Below are positions 33,153 to 44,819 of a stretch of DNA of 64,000 nucleotides, piece after piece. A program made the position numbers and the translations under genes. Location of the stretch: assembly GCA_003024175.1 (NCBI GenBank), contig MDYQ01000069.1, forward strand, positions 124,001 to 188,000. The letters run 5' to 3'. This stretch comes from Planoprotostelium fungivorum. Taxonomy: Eukaryota > Evosea > Variosea > Cavosteliida > Cavosteliaceae. The stretch's first letter is position 1; each line of letters starts with the position of its first letter. Below the pieces are notes generated by a model. That model did not search any database. It had not been told where the DNA came from and saw only the letters and a list, made by a program, of their open reading frames with translations.

Positions 33153-36100
33153 TTATTCATCTTCTGTCTGAAGCAGCCGAGCTCGTTCCGTCTTGTTCCT
33201 TTGCCTCTTTCGCAGCCATCTCATAAACTTGACTGCAAGCTTTCTCCCCGCCAACAGCAGCGAGAACAGCACTGGAATCACTACCAAAAAGACCTGTCTC
33301 TCGTGTGATTACCCTCTCCTCATAGTCATCGGTTCACCTCGACATAGATAGTCCATGACTTCTGTTCCGCTGTGTCTAGCGTGCTCAACAAGGTCAGAGA
33401 CAGAAGACACACTGTCTCTAACGCTTGCCCTGCCTCTGTCTTGAAAGGCCTCAGCATCAGGTGAGAGGTGAGAGACGTGATGATGATAGTCCGCATCACA
33501 GATAACGTCCTGTCATCTCGTCAGATGTCGACTAATCTTCCAGACATTCACCAGTCGAAATATGAGCCGAGAACATAGATGATGGCTATCGCTAGCTTTC
33601 TCAACATGTAGACAGTCTCCCAGTACCTGTTCCTTCGTCATCCATCACATTGATCCTGCACTCACTTGCAGCCGTTGCGATAGCAGCCATCTAACACCAT
33701 CAGCATGTCTCTGCTCGTCTGTGACTTTCTTCCCTTCAACTTTCGCCTGTCATATCTTCAGTCAATATGACACAAAAAGACAAGATCACCTGATGTACAA
33801 GATGAAAAAGGGAGAAGGAAGCAGTGTGACGGCTGCTACGCCAACAAGCACTTTTCTCCACGTTCCACTGCACTCGATGCTGCCTGCGTTGTACATGACC
33901 CATCCACTCTTCTCTTCTGTCTCTATCTGTACTTTCTGTCATTCTCTTTCATTCTCTTTCGTTCTCATTTATCCTCTTATCTCTTTCTACAGACAACTCG
34001 GATGACAGTGCCTTCTTCATGTTTGACGAGAAAGTCTCACCTGCACACAGAAGAGAATCTTGAGACAGATCGATGTCACTCCACTGTACACTAACAGACA
34101 CGATGTGATCATCCCTGTGCTGCATCGACTGCGAAAGCTTCTCTTCTTTCCCTCCTCTTCCACATCTTCTCCTGTCATCTCCGTATCTTCTTCTCTCTCC
34201 TCTTCCTCTCCTCTGATCTTGTTGTACACTTTTGCGATGATGCAAGCGATGGCAAAGATCAACACGGTAGCTATGGGTATGTAGAGGTACCAGGCCTCTC
34301 TCTGTAGATAGTCGATCTCTCCGATGCAGAAGCCAACCTTTGTCGACGCATCGTTACTTCCAGGGCTGATGACCAGACTGATGAACGCACCCCAGTCGTT
34401 CATGTGCCTCGGAACTGCTTTCGCTTAGAGACTCAATCTGTGACATCTCACTCACTCAACAGAGGAAAAGTCTGTATGAAGAAAGAGGCCGACTTCCACA
34501 CTGATCCATCGCCGATGGGTAGGAACGTCAGCAGCACGACGTACAACAGCGGTGAAAGGATGACCAGGGCGGTCATGCTGGGTCTGCAGCATGCAGGAAG
34601 AGGAGAGGAAGCCAAGTGTATAGTTGTGCTCACACTGACCGCACAGCACGCCTGCTCTTCCGTTTGCACAGCTGTCGTTCCACTCATGTGTGCTGCGGTT
34701 GCAATAGTCGCTGGGACAGTCGAAGCATAGCAGAGAACCTTCCTCTACGAGGGACCTACCACACCAGTATCCTCCTCTGGTCTATCGTTTCATCAGTGAG
34801 GTCATTTTGACGAGCTTCACCGTGGGTTGTCTTCCGCTCGAGCAAGTGAGATGTTCACCACAAGGGAGACATTGGGTATGGTTCGTCTGTCCTTGTCTGA
34901 GCATTCCTGCTTCTAACAGATAGCTTCCGTCTTGGCATGGTGAACACGCCCAGGAGAACAAGGACGAAGAGAAATTCAACCGGAGTTGCATCTGAGACGG
35001 ACAGTACACATCGTTGTAGAGGCTGATGGGCTGTCCGCTCGTGGCGATCGTGTGACCCTCTTCCATCGAGTTGACTGCATCCACTCGTATCGTGTTGTTT
35101 GTCACCTTCTCTCGTCAGAATATGACTCACAATCGATACAGATGACTTTGTACTGAAGGATAACAGATGGTCACCTCGATCGAGTCTGCAGATGTCACAT
35201 AGAAAGCTGATGTCTGCGGCGCTCTGTTTCCGTCCATTGTGCAGTTGCGCAAGATCACTCTCTTGTTGTAGCCCCACACTCCCAGAGCTCCGCAGTTTAA
35301 GCTGGCAACATTCTGCGTCATATTGTTGTACTCTATCGTGATGCTGCTCTCTGCTGACACGATAGACAGAGCTGCACCTGTGGACGCATTGCATCCCTCT
35401 ATCCTGTACATCATCATCTTTCTATCATCTTTCTCTCTTCTCACTTATTGTGTGACACGACTATTTCTGATGCCATGATGTTAAACATGTTGATGCCTGG
35501 CTCAATGTCATCCATTTTCATCGAAATGTCTCACCTGCTCCAGAGGCAGCAGAATAGCCCGTGATGGTGTTGTTCGACACGGTGATCATCCCAGACCTTA
35601 CGTTCTTGATGGAGATAGCCGACGTATTTCCTCCACGGACCATGCGGTTCTGCCGGACTACCGCATCACCGGTCAATTCTGATCTCTTGTCCGTATCGAG
35701 TATCTCGAAAGACAAGGAGAGGCTGCCCAGGTCGTTATCCTCTACGTGAAAATTGTTCTTCGAAGTACAATCGGCGAGGGTGAGGCGATCGAATTGGTTG
35801 GAGGTCACGACGTAAGAGGACTCTAGAGAGATATCGGAATCGCCACAGCCGGTGACCTGGTGATGATGATGCGATGAGAGAGGTGATGACTCACCGTGAT
35901 GTCGAGTGAGGGCATGCGATTGTGATCGATGATGAATTTCGAGTCTTGAGATGCCTTGATTCCGATCGACCACACACCGGTGTTATTTCGAATGCTTATG
36001 ATCTGATCACCCGGTGCCTCTTGTTGAAAAGTGAAGAGCGGTCCCTCATTATCGTTCATCGTGAAGTGAGACACGCCTCCTTCTGAAGTTCGACTGTAGA

Positions 36101-36888
36101 AGATAAGGATGCCGCTATCGTTACTACCACGATTGGCTGTGATGGTAGTGTTGGTGATCGAATCGCCCTCGTGCTTGTAGGATATGCCACTCCCCCCTTC
36201 GATGATGTTCCTAGAGATGTCGCAAGGCGTGGAAGATGTTGTTGTGACGTTGGTGGTGATTTCGATTTGGCTCGAGATGTTCAAGTGATTGTCTCGAACG
36301 ATGATGTGTCCGGGTTGGGACGCTGCGGAATGATTGAAAGCGACAGTGAAGACACTGAGAGAGAAGGAATTGCCTGTGATGGAGATGGTCGACACGTCTG
36401 GACCCACTACATTCTAGATGATGTTTCGTTGGAATGGCGGTTGGATGTTCCATCTTACCATTGTACATTGATCGAATTCACATGTTTCGATGCTGATGTT
36501 GAGGAGATTCTTCCCAAATAACGTTTGACATTGCTGAAAGGAAATGTGAGACCAGATGAGAGGCAGACCTTGACCATCAATATCGTCGGTCCCAAACAAA
36601 GAACATTCTACGTCCACCGTCTTTATTTTGTCAGTCGAGACCATTGTGAACGAATTCTACCTCACAATCGGTCGGCGATCTCCTCCATACCCACATTTGA
36701 GCAGGGATCTTACCTAATGTATATACCCCTGACGGTGCCAAGCAGACCGATTTGTGGTCCCCAATGGTGCGACAAGGGTTCTCTTCTTTTCCGCAGCCAT
36801 CCCCATCGGTTCCATTCAAACCATCGACGTACACTTGACAGGCGAGAGTGAGAGTGATACAAAAGACCAAGTTGGTGATCACCCTCAT
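33153..36888 (-). CDS. Beta-helix / Cys-rich / polytopic membrane protein (family copy C)
   Basis: The protein starts at 36888 with a signal peptide (MRVITNLVFCITLTLAC), then the family entry motif (VYVDGLNGTD...GCGKEENPCRTIG). A long beta-helix-type region follows, with many N-x-S/T sites (for example NWSH-like IWSHISFQQC, GVWGYNKRVILRNCTMDGN). The Cys-rich module has CPSQMQL, CSPCQDGSYLLEAG, CGEHLTCSSG and VLCGQCEHNYTLGFL. Several membrane spans (for example YIPIATVLIFAIACIIA) and a basic tail (ERARLLQTEDE) end at 33153. It has the same plan as copy A and probably the same surface role. Some exons are almost identical to copy B, which indicates recent exchange. It reads whole, with many short introns. 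Confidence 0.8.
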
Positions 36889-37137
36889 CGTATGGTTATG
36901 AGATGTCCTATCCACCGCACTAATACCACCACAAAACACAAAAAAATATCCAAGGACCCCGCAGAAATTGTTTGAGCGGTAGATTAACAAATCCTCTTCC
37001 TCGAAATTCAGATTCACCGCTCCTCTGACACAGGCCGCTCTGCCCATCATCATCACACGGTGATCTTGAACGTATCCACAATTTGTGCGTCAGGATGATG
37101 TACAGCCTCACACATCGGTTGGATCGAGAGAGACAAA

Positions 37138-37256
37138 AGCTACGACACGATGGATTCCCGTGCGGTCTCCCATCACAGTATTAGCATCGCCCGCGACTGC
37201 TTACCTAACGAGTTCGGAATGGGATCGTGGGTGTTCAGTCAGGTATGATCGTAGCT
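37138..37256 (-). rRNA. 5S rRNA gene copy 2
   Basis: Full-length 119-nt 5S. The ends pair (AGCTACGA with TCGTAGCT). Loop sequences CCCATTCCGAAC and GATGGGAGACC are present, and a minus-strand T run follows the 3' end. It differs from copy 3 at two or three positions (GTCGCGGGC for GTCGTGGGC and CGTTAGG for CGTAAGG). It lies in the left copy of the duplicated segment. Confidence 0.93.
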
Positions 37257-37391
37257 GCATGATCTTCTCCTGATGATCAGACAAAATCGTACGATTCTCC
37301 AAGTGATCTCATCACCACCCATCCACAGAGATGATGACAACTCTGATCTCCAGCACGATCAGAACGGACATGATGTGAAGAACGTGTCGTA

Positions 37392-37514
37392 TCACGAGGA
37401 GGTCTGTTTATTCTCTCTAAAGTGGTCGAAACAGTCCTTCTCGATGAAATGCATTTCTCCCGGGATGATGAAGGAGTGGAGCGGTGTTCCAAAATCGACG
37501 TTGAGAAGTTCGCT
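37392..37514 (-). pseudogene. DPH5 3'-end fragment at assembly junction
   Basis: Encodes the last ~40 residues of diphthine synthase ([15 protein letters not shown], then [12 protein letters not shown]), as in the intact gene at 38103-39190, and is cut off by the N at 37515. It is either a partial duplicate or the end of a second haplotype contig. Confidence 0.8.
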
Positions 37515-37515
37515 N
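37515..37515. other. Single undetermined base (assembly join)
   Basis: One N separates the two copies of the duplicated segment. Both copies continue in the same order, so this looks like a contig join and not a sequenced base. Confidence 0.9.
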
Positions 37516-38231
37516 CCTCATCGTATGGTTATGAGATGTCCTATCCACCGCACTAATACCACCACAAAACACAAAAAAATATCCAAGGACCCCGCAGAAA
37601 TTGTTTGAGCGGTAGATTAACAAATCCTCTTCTTCGGAATTCAGATTCACTGCTCCTCATGACACAGGCCACTCTGCCCGTCACGCTTAGCTTCTTGACT
37701 CACAAAATGTTGGTATTTGTACATTGCACGACAGGACATTATGCACGACGTGATTTGTGATCATCACACGGTGATCTTGAACGTATCCACAATTTGTGCG
37801 TCAGGATGATATTCAGCCTACACATCGGTTGGATCGCGAGAGACAAAAGCTACGACACGATGGATTCCCGTGCGGTCTCCCATCACAGTATTAGCATCGC
37901 CCACGACTGCTTACCTTACGAGTTCGGAATGGGATCGTGGGTGTTCAGTCAGGTATGATCGTAGCTGCATGATCTTCTCATGACGATCAGACAAAACCGT
38001 GCGATCACCCTGATCTCATCACCACCATCCATCCACAAAGACGACGACACCTCTGATCTCCAGCACGATCAGAACAGACATGATGTGAAGAACGTATCGT
38101 TATCACGAGGAGGTCTGTTTATTCTCTCTAAAGTGGTCGAAACAGTCCTTCTCGATGAAATGCATCTCTCCCGGGATGATGAAAGAGTGGAGCGGTGTTC
38201 CAAAATCGACGTTGAGAAGTTCGCTCATGGT
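37516..38231. repeat. Right copy of the duplicated segment
   Basis: Same order as the left copy: start of protein C, spacer, 5S gene, DPH5 3' end. It has an extra ~80-bp stretch around 37678-37760 and continues into the complete DPH5 gene. Confidence 0.85.
37848..37966 (-). rRNA. 5S rRNA gene copy 3
   Basis: Full-length 119-nt 5S with all conserved loops, closed helix I and a terminator-like T run. Apart from the six bases lost in copy 1 it matches that copy almost exactly. It lies in the right copy of the duplicated segment, about 140 bp downstream of the DPH5 stop. Confidence 0.94.
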
Positions 38232-39190
38232 ACCAGAGACGATCTTCTGATCTTCATGACCCAAACGGGCGAGACCGATGCAGGGTGTGTCTTGTCCATA
38301 CACTGTCTTCGTTTAGAACGTTGCTCGACGCGGGAGATTCATCGCATGTGCATGCGAAGGATGCGATGATGATGTGGAGATGATCTCACCTCCTTCTTTT
38401 CTCTTCTCTTCGACTTCGAGTAATTGTTCGATGCATCGGTTGACAGACATGAAGCGTGGAGCTTCATAGATCATCTTCCCTCTAAAAGGTGATCAGCACA
38501 GAACATGATCGCCAACATCTTCGTCTCTCACTTCATCATGTTTGCCAAGGAGACTTCTTTCACTTTGATGTCTACCGTCACGCTCAGTCTTGGACATCAC
38601 ATCTCTCATCTCACCCAGGAGGCACAATGTGTGTTGACCATTCTTCTTGTTCAAGGCGATCTTATCATAGAAGCTGTCTGGCCTCCAGTTGTCCTCAAAG
38701 AACACGATAGATACGGCTGGGCCGAAGTTGTAGAGTTGGAGTCCACATCGTCCGATGGCATTCATAATGGAGGCATTGTGCACGACTTGCACTTCGATTC
38801 CCCTCTCTTTGGCCCTCAGGTACAAGTCCATGTGTGTCGTGGCGCTGATGGAAGGTCAGAACGACATCGCGATCCATTTTCACATCACCCAAATGGATCT
38901 CCGACGACGAGAAAGGCGACTCTCTCCTCTTTGGCAGGTGCCAAGATGGCCTCACATCCTGATTCGACCAACTCACGATCGGCCACGACGATCTCTTTAC
39001 CGTAGAATGCTTCCTTGATGATGAATTCAGAGGTGATGTCGGTGGTGTCACTCACCAATCTCTCCTTGCCCACACCCAAGATGGAAGTGTATGCCTCCAG
39101 GAAGATCTTCGAACAACTGTCTATGGCTTCACGTCCCTTGATGGTGACATCCTTCTCGTCTCCCAAACCCAAACCTACGATGAACAACAT
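38103..39190 (-). CDS. DPH5: Diphthine (methyl ester) synthase
   Basis: The S-adenosylmethionine-dependent methyltransferase that builds diphthamide on elongation factor 2. It starts [19 protein letters not shown], as in all members, followed by [19 protein letters not shown] (SAM-binding loop) and [22 protein letters not shown]. The last exons give [14 protein letters not shown] and [15 protein letters not shown], ending at 38103. Length (about 285 residues) and motifs are normal for the family. Five or six short introns. Confidence 0.96.
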
Positions 39191-39431
39191 CTTCTCAAAC
39201 TGTGACTCTCTTTCCTGTATTCCTTATTGTAGTCCACCCTGCAATTTATCAGAATTTTAACGGAACACCAACATGATGGACATCCAGCCCATCTGATGCA
39301 CCCCCTTCTCGATGAGCGATGACAAAGAATAAAGAAGACGATTGAGACACGTTGTGAGCTGCAAAGATGATCCCATTTATTAACCCTATGTATGCAATCA
39401 AAAGATCATGGGAAGCCCCTCTTTAGTTTTT

Positions 39432-40207
39432 TTATGAAACGAGAGCAGAGGCGGATCCGGACTCGCTATAGAGGATGAGCTGGCGAACATGATGACGGAG
39501 ATGATGCACTCACTACTTCCAGGTGGGGGGGAGGACCTTGTAGGTCTTGTAGTAACGAGCGAGTCTGTGGACACGGGACTCGACGAGAATCAGTCTGAAC
39601 TTGGCATCCTTGTCCTTGCGGTTCTTCTCCAAGTGCTTCCTGACAGCGACGGCCTTCTTGATCAGGTGGTACAGATCTTCGGGGATCTCAGGGGCGATAC
39701 CTATAAATCTCTTTTCAGTTTCGTCTCAAAGAGGAAAGAGTGGTCGAGATATAGTATGATGCAAGATTTGCATACCATATCATTTTCGGAATGATTCGAG
39801 ATTGAATGCAAGATGAAAGGAAAAAGAGACTTACCGTTGTATCTGAGGATTCTGAGAATCTTGGTACCAGTGACGTTCTTGACCTGGGCGATTCCGTGGG
39901 AGTCACGGAGGACGACACCGATTTGAGAGGGGGTCAGACCCTTCTTTGACAGCTTCATCACGTGCTCGGCGACCTCAGAAGGAGTGGTCTTCAACCAAGA
40001 GGGAGGAGTCCTCTTGTAGGGCAGGGCGGAGCCCGAAATACCCTTTCTGTAAGACAATAGAATCAGCATGAGGTCGATTCCATCGCGAGAGATCATCATA
40101 TGATAGACAACATGTTCTCAAATGCACGCAGAGAGATCGATGATGATGGTTGACAGAGTTATATTCCAATCCTCATTAACTCACCCTCCAGAATGCATAC
40201 GACCCAT
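39432..40207 (-). CDS. RPS13: 40S ribosomal protein S13 (uS15)
   Basis: Small-subunit ribosomal protein of about 150 residues in four exons. Exon 1 is only MGRMHSGG. The following exons read [62 protein letters not shown] and [19 protein letters not shown]. The last intron uses the acceptor ending CTATAG, giving the conserved tail [10 protein letters not shown] with TAA at 39432. A nearer acceptor would give an unrelated tail, so this choice is firm. Confidence 0.97.
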
Positions 40208-40794
40208 CTTGTTTGATTTAAGATACTGTTGGAACGGTCCTTTCTTGCAGCTTTCCTTCCAAAAGGCTTGAGGTGCAGTTTCTATTTCTCCCTCCCACCC
40301 CTTCAATTCCCTCCCTCCCCCCCATTTGTAGATCTTCTTTTTTCTTATTTTCTCGTGTTTGTTATGAGAGAGAATGGTGGAGGAGAGAGGAGCAGATACT
40401 CGAAATCTTGTTGGTTTGGATAGATGTATCATATGTCTCGTGATGATTGTGCATCATAGCGAATGTCGATGATGAGAATATATCACAGCGACAACACGAG
40501 ACCCATGGAACAATGGAAAGATAGTGTCTAGACATTGTAAGTCTCTTCGATCCAATTGTGATTTTCTCAGTGAAACACTATCATCCCAGCGGAGACCCAC
40601 GCTCGTGGTGGTATCGTGTAAGAACTTCCTTCTAACAGACAGACGTTCCATCTCCTCTATTGGAGGTGGAGGAAGCCCTCTTCAGAATTCATCAGAATCG
40701 ACGATGAGGCCGCACCCAACAAAGGGACTTGCACCTGTCACCCCACCACATGCAGAGGAGAAGTACAAAGAACAAAGATACGAGCTCTACACTA
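40208..40794. promoter_or_regulatory. RPS13 upstream region with C/G-rich strand-asymmetric tract
   Basis: Spacer of 587 bp. At 40288-40323 the plus strand is nearly pure C and T; the minus strand, on the RPS13 coding side, therefore has at least five G-runs 80-115 bp upstream of the RPS13 start. Pyrimidine/purine tracts are common at ribosomal-protein promoters, and the G-runs could form a G-quadruplex. No convincing gene lies in the rest. Confidence 0.5.
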
Positions 40795-41355
40795 TCATCT
40801 ATTGTTTCCAATTGGCATCCTCTTCACCCAGCCAAAATTGATCGAGTCCAACATCTGTCTCTGAAATGGCAACAGCGTTCCATTGCGATGTTTCCTTCGT
40901 TGCTCGTGAACCCAGTTGCCCAGTGATTTCGAGTCTCCTTTCGATCGTGTGACGCTCGTCGTGCCATACATCTTCTTGAACCTCTTCAACTTCTCAAAGT
41001 TTGCCATCCATCTCTGTACATGTGCGTTGGAGGGGTTATCTGAGAGTTCGTCTTGTGATTCTTCCGTCGTCGGTGAAGATGGTATGCAGACAAACTTGGA
41101 GGGCTCTTTCGGTCTAACTTGAGATTGCAGCTGCATTTCCGCAGTGAGCATCTCTGGAGGTGTCGACGGTGTGTGTGTATGCGTGTGCGTGTGTGTGGGC
41201 GTGTGTGCAGGCATCGTTGGCCACGTGGTAGTGTATGTCTCTCTCACAAGGCTCTCGTGATATGATCGAGGGTATTCCATAAACTTCCTGACCAGCTCGT
41301 GCATCACATCGCTACTCGCATCGTCCAGTATATAGTCTATCTTGTTTCCCTTCAT
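40795..41355 (-). CDS. Small protein with one helicase-associated (HA) domain
   Basis: A single-exon frame of 186 residues. The C-terminal ~65 residues match the helicase-associated domain pattern: WMANFEKLKRFKKMYG, then LGNWVHEQRRKHRNG, then LPFQRQMLDSINFGW. This domain is thought to bind nucleic acid and is often found in tandem or beside helicases; here it stands alone. Ahead of it is a disordered part with a THTHTHTHT stretch encoded by a CA/GT microsatellite. The N-terminus (DDASSDVMHELVRKFMEYP) is helical. The precise role is unknown. Confidence 0.8.
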   Translation of the reverse strand: MKGNKIDYILDDASSDVMHELVRKFMEYPRSYHESLVRETYTTTWPTMPAHTPTHTHTHTHTPSTPPEMLTAEMQLQSQVRPKEPSKFVCIPSSPTTEESQDELSDNPSNAHVQRWMANFEKLKRFKKMYGTTSVTRSKGDSKSLGNWVHEQRRKHRNGTLLPFQRQMLDSINFGWVKRMPIGNNR

Positions 41356-42123
41356 GTTGCTCCTCTGTTGTGTTCTCTCCCTCGTCCGTCTCTTTATATC
41401 TCTCCCCTCTCGTCCCTTGAGAAATGAGCGCGGTTTGAGTAACTAGAGACGGTCAATTCGGTCGTCGGCCTCAAAGAGATGGAAAGCAATGACAGACTTT
41501 CCTTCAGCGTCCTAAAAAACGAAGGAAGAAGTGGAACGAGTGTGACCGCGCTGACGTGCGTGCGGGTTTTTCCTGTCCAACTTAACCCCACCGACACCCC
41601 AACAAGACAACCCAAAGCAGATACGTGGGAAAAGGTGAACCTTAAAGCCAGATTCAAGCAAAGTAGATGGACATCCCCTCGTGGAAGGGTTAATGGTGGT
41701 GCATAGGGTGTATGTTGTGGGAGTTAGGGATTCAATATTTTCACAGATTGCAGGGCTGTCTCTGCGGTCACCCACCGCCTGGAGTATATATCGAGATAAG
41801 ATTTCCGTGTGTGGTACGAGGCTTGTTGCTGCAGTGACGGGGCAAAGGTACCCGGTGTACTGCAGGGCTTGGATCTGGGGATGAAGGTCTCGCCGTCGCG
41901 TTCGAGGGCAAAGTCGTCGGCTGGTGTTCTATGACAATGTCTTAAGAGGGTGCTGTGTTTCGTGTTTAAGAGGGTACAATGTGTGGATTGCTAATTATAG
42001 TAGTGGGAGACTGGGGTTCGGATGAACGGATGAATTCCGTTCCATCGCTGTTCGACGAATTTTCTATTTGAATTTTCGAGTGCTCGATGCTGAGAAAGAG
42101 CAAGAACATTGGATCGTGACGAA
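41356..42123. other. Intergenic region without recognised gene
   Basis: A 768-bp spacer between divergently transcribed genes. Open frames such as 41512-41775 (-) and 41681-41884 (+) show no family resemblance and no splice-consistent extension. Confidence 0.5.
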
Positions 42124-43629
42124 ATGCCAAACCTCATCGTCGGAGAGAGCCGGAGAACGAAGGCGACAATCAATTACATGGTACACGGAGATGGTCCAGT
42201 TAAGATCCTCTTTGTGATGGGTGATTTGGATCGAAGAGACCCAGCGCGCTAAATGATGCAGGTCTCGCTTCGACATTAGATTCGTGGAAGATGCAGGTGA
42301 AACATGTTTCGTCGACAAAATGCAGTCATCTGAATCGGTCAGGTCGATGCCTTTGTCAAATTGAGAGACGAACAAGGTAATCCAACGGATTACGACTCAA
42401 AGTATTCCATCTGTGTATATGACAATCGGGGGATAGGTGAGAGACCTCGGTGTTTCACACATCCCGCGTTGAGCTGACTCGACCGATAAGGTCTATCGAG
42501 CTCACCTCTGGGGAGATATACGACGGAAATGATGGCCCTCGATGGTTTAGAACTCCTTGCCCATCTCCAATGGAAACAATTCCATCTCATTGGATTATCC
42601 ATGGGTGAGGCAAATATCTCCCATCTCTCATTTGTCCGTGTCTGATCGATGCAGGTGGAATGATTGCATTACGGATGTCTGTGTTGCTCATCAGTCGTAA
42701 CGTGGGAATGCCTATGGATCCCATTCCATCTTTATTGTCTCTCATGCTGGTTGTCACTCATTATGGAGGACCTCATTCGGATCAACCAGAGACAGGAAAG
42801 AAGATGGCTGTGAGTGTGTCACTGTTTCATCTCCAGTTCAAATCTTCCATCATCATCGATCAAGTCTTCCATCATCACATCCATCACGATCCGCACTTTC
42901 TCACGTGATGAACAGAAGAAATTACTCTTTGCCTTGACCGAGAAGAAGAGAACGAAGAAGATCTTACCCATGTTGTTCTCGAAGGTGATGAAGATGGAGG
43001 ACGTGTCATCATCTGATGTAGACACACAGAGGTTCCTTTCTGATCCAAAGAACTACCAAGATGCATTCGATGGTATCATCGCTTCGAGAAAAATAGAAGG
43101 GGGTAAGCCTCCCATATTTGGTTTTTTGGGTCAGGTGAGCATCTACAAGGAGCCTTTCACTGAACCCAACAGTTGCATGCGGTCAGTCGTCACAGAGTCA
43201 AGCCGGAAGAGTTACAGTTGATTCGGGACAGCCAAGTGCCCGTGATGGTGATGACTGGAGATGAAGATCACATGGTGGACCCAAGAAATTCAGCTGAGAT
43301 GAACGAGCTCCTCCAACCCGTAGAATACATCGTCATGCCAGGTGATGATCATCGTCATCTTCCTCAGCCGTTTTGTTATAGAATAAAAAGAAATAAAATG
43401 AATTTCGACACCTTTTGACATCGACACAGAGACTGGCCATGCCATCAACGCCGAGAGGGCGGCCGAATTCAACGAAGCCATGTTTAGACACGTAGAGAGA
43501 GGAGAGGCCAGACTGCAACCGATGGCCACACCGTCCACCGATACACGATCGACGGAACCAGTGACAATGCAGTCCTCTTTAGAGCAACCGACTGTCCTTG
43601 TACAGACACAGATGGAAATCGTCAGTTGA
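42124..43629 (+). CDS. Alpha/beta hydrolase-fold enzyme
   Basis: Eight or so exons with matching phases. The protein reads INYMVHGDGPVKILFVMG at the N-terminus, then YDNRGIGLSSSPLGRYTTEMMALDG (oxyanion-side loop). The nucleophile elbow is HLIGLSMGGMIAL (Ser). The acid is in VPVMVMTGDEDHMVDP (Asp) and the catalytic His in MPETGHAIN. All members of the triad are present. Relatives include epoxide hydrolases, lipases and ester hydrolases; the substrate cannot be fixed. The tail after the His is Thr/Gln-rich and not conserved. The start at 42124 follows in-frame stops and leads directly into the first beta strand. Confidence 0.88.
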
Positions 43630-43732
43630 TAAAGAGTTTGATTTATTCCCCTCTCTCTACGGAGAGGCATTCATCGTGGGGCTCTTTAGAGGCCGGGCGG
43701 CATGATGGTGTGATCGATGGCGATGGGGGCCT

Positions 43733-44589
43733 TCATGATGAAGAGATCAACAGCTGGAGGCCGTTGCCGGAGTTGGATCGTGTCAGACTCTTCCTCTTCT
43801 TTCCAGATGATGGTGTGGTCTGTGCATGGTGAGAAAGAACGGATGAAGAGGTCTCTTCACCTTGACGGGAGAGACGGGAGACGTTCTCTGGTGCAGGATC
43901 TCGGACGCAGGGCGATGGAAACATGATCGGCAGACAGATACGTAGGTGTCTGTTCCTCCGATCAACTCGACTTCGGTGTCGTTGGTCATTCTTCTCGTGA
44001 AGTGGGCGTCACGATGGCAGCCTGCGTTGAAAATGAGAAGATGGAATGGAAGATGAACAATCACCTGAGCAGACGGCCGTGAGTTTTAGAATGGACTCAG
44101 CCATGGGGACGAGGTTGATGACGTCGCCAAACGCCTTCCTCTGAAACGTACCGTCTAAAGAGGCAACAATGACGAGCTTGCCCGCATTGGCCATAACTTC
44201 ACAGAAGTTGGTCACATCAGGGAACTACAGTTTAGGTCAACGCAGGAAGTAATGGAGGGAAGGTAGACTCACGAATTGACCTTCGTCGATGCCGATTACA
44301 TCATAACCCATGGCTTGTTCGATAAGAGGTTCCAATGTCATAGCTGGCACTGCTTTCCACATTTGTCTGCATGCCGTCACTCAAATGTGCTCACATCATC
44401 AATTCACCTGTCGTGTGTGGACATGCAGTCCTCGCTGTAACGAGTGTCCTTCTTGAATTTGACCACTAGACATCTCCTCTTGGCGATGGTTTCTCTTCTG
44501 ATTCTCCTCAGTAATTCGGTTGTCTTCCCGCTGAACATGGGACCGAAGATGAGTTGAATGGAACCGTCAGGAAGAAATGTGAGGCTCAT
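43733..44589 (-). CDS. TK1: Thymidine kinase (TK1 type)
   Basis: Type II thymidine kinase of the salvage pathway. It has the P-loop [14 protein letters not shown], the DE motif [12 protein letters not shown], the [23 protein letters not shown] strand, two zinc-binding Cys pairs ([15 protein letters not shown] and VCRSCFHRP) and the substrate lasso between them. A basic C-terminal tail ([12 protein letters not shown]) may be a nuclear or regulatory signal. The start at 44589 is chosen because [18 protein letters not shown] fits the family; an in-frame upstream Met at 44673 lacks conservation. The stop is at 43733 after removal of the last intron. Five exons. Confidence 0.95.
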
Positions 44590-44819
44590 GACCGATACTT
44601 TAGATTGAATAGATATATTCAGTTGGCGGTGTGGCCTGTTGCGTGTGGTGGTTTGTGATCTGTGACTTCGCATTCACAAATTTCAAACGGTCAGATTTCC
44701 CGCGCGACAACAATCCGACGGACTTCTGTTTCTCAACGGACGATCGTGCCGATGATTCGATCAGACAAATACATTCACGATGATCCACGAGCGTACCTCC
44801 TTCATACAGTTTTTATTGT

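Larger units (their letters stand above)
36883..37514. repeat. Left copy of a ~0.65-kb duplicated segment
   Basis: The segment runs from the start codon of protein C through its upstream spacer, a 5S gene and the last ~120 bp of DPH5, and ends abruptly at an N. It repeats at 37516-38231 with scattered substitutions and an ~80-bp stretch present only on the right. Confidence 0.85.
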
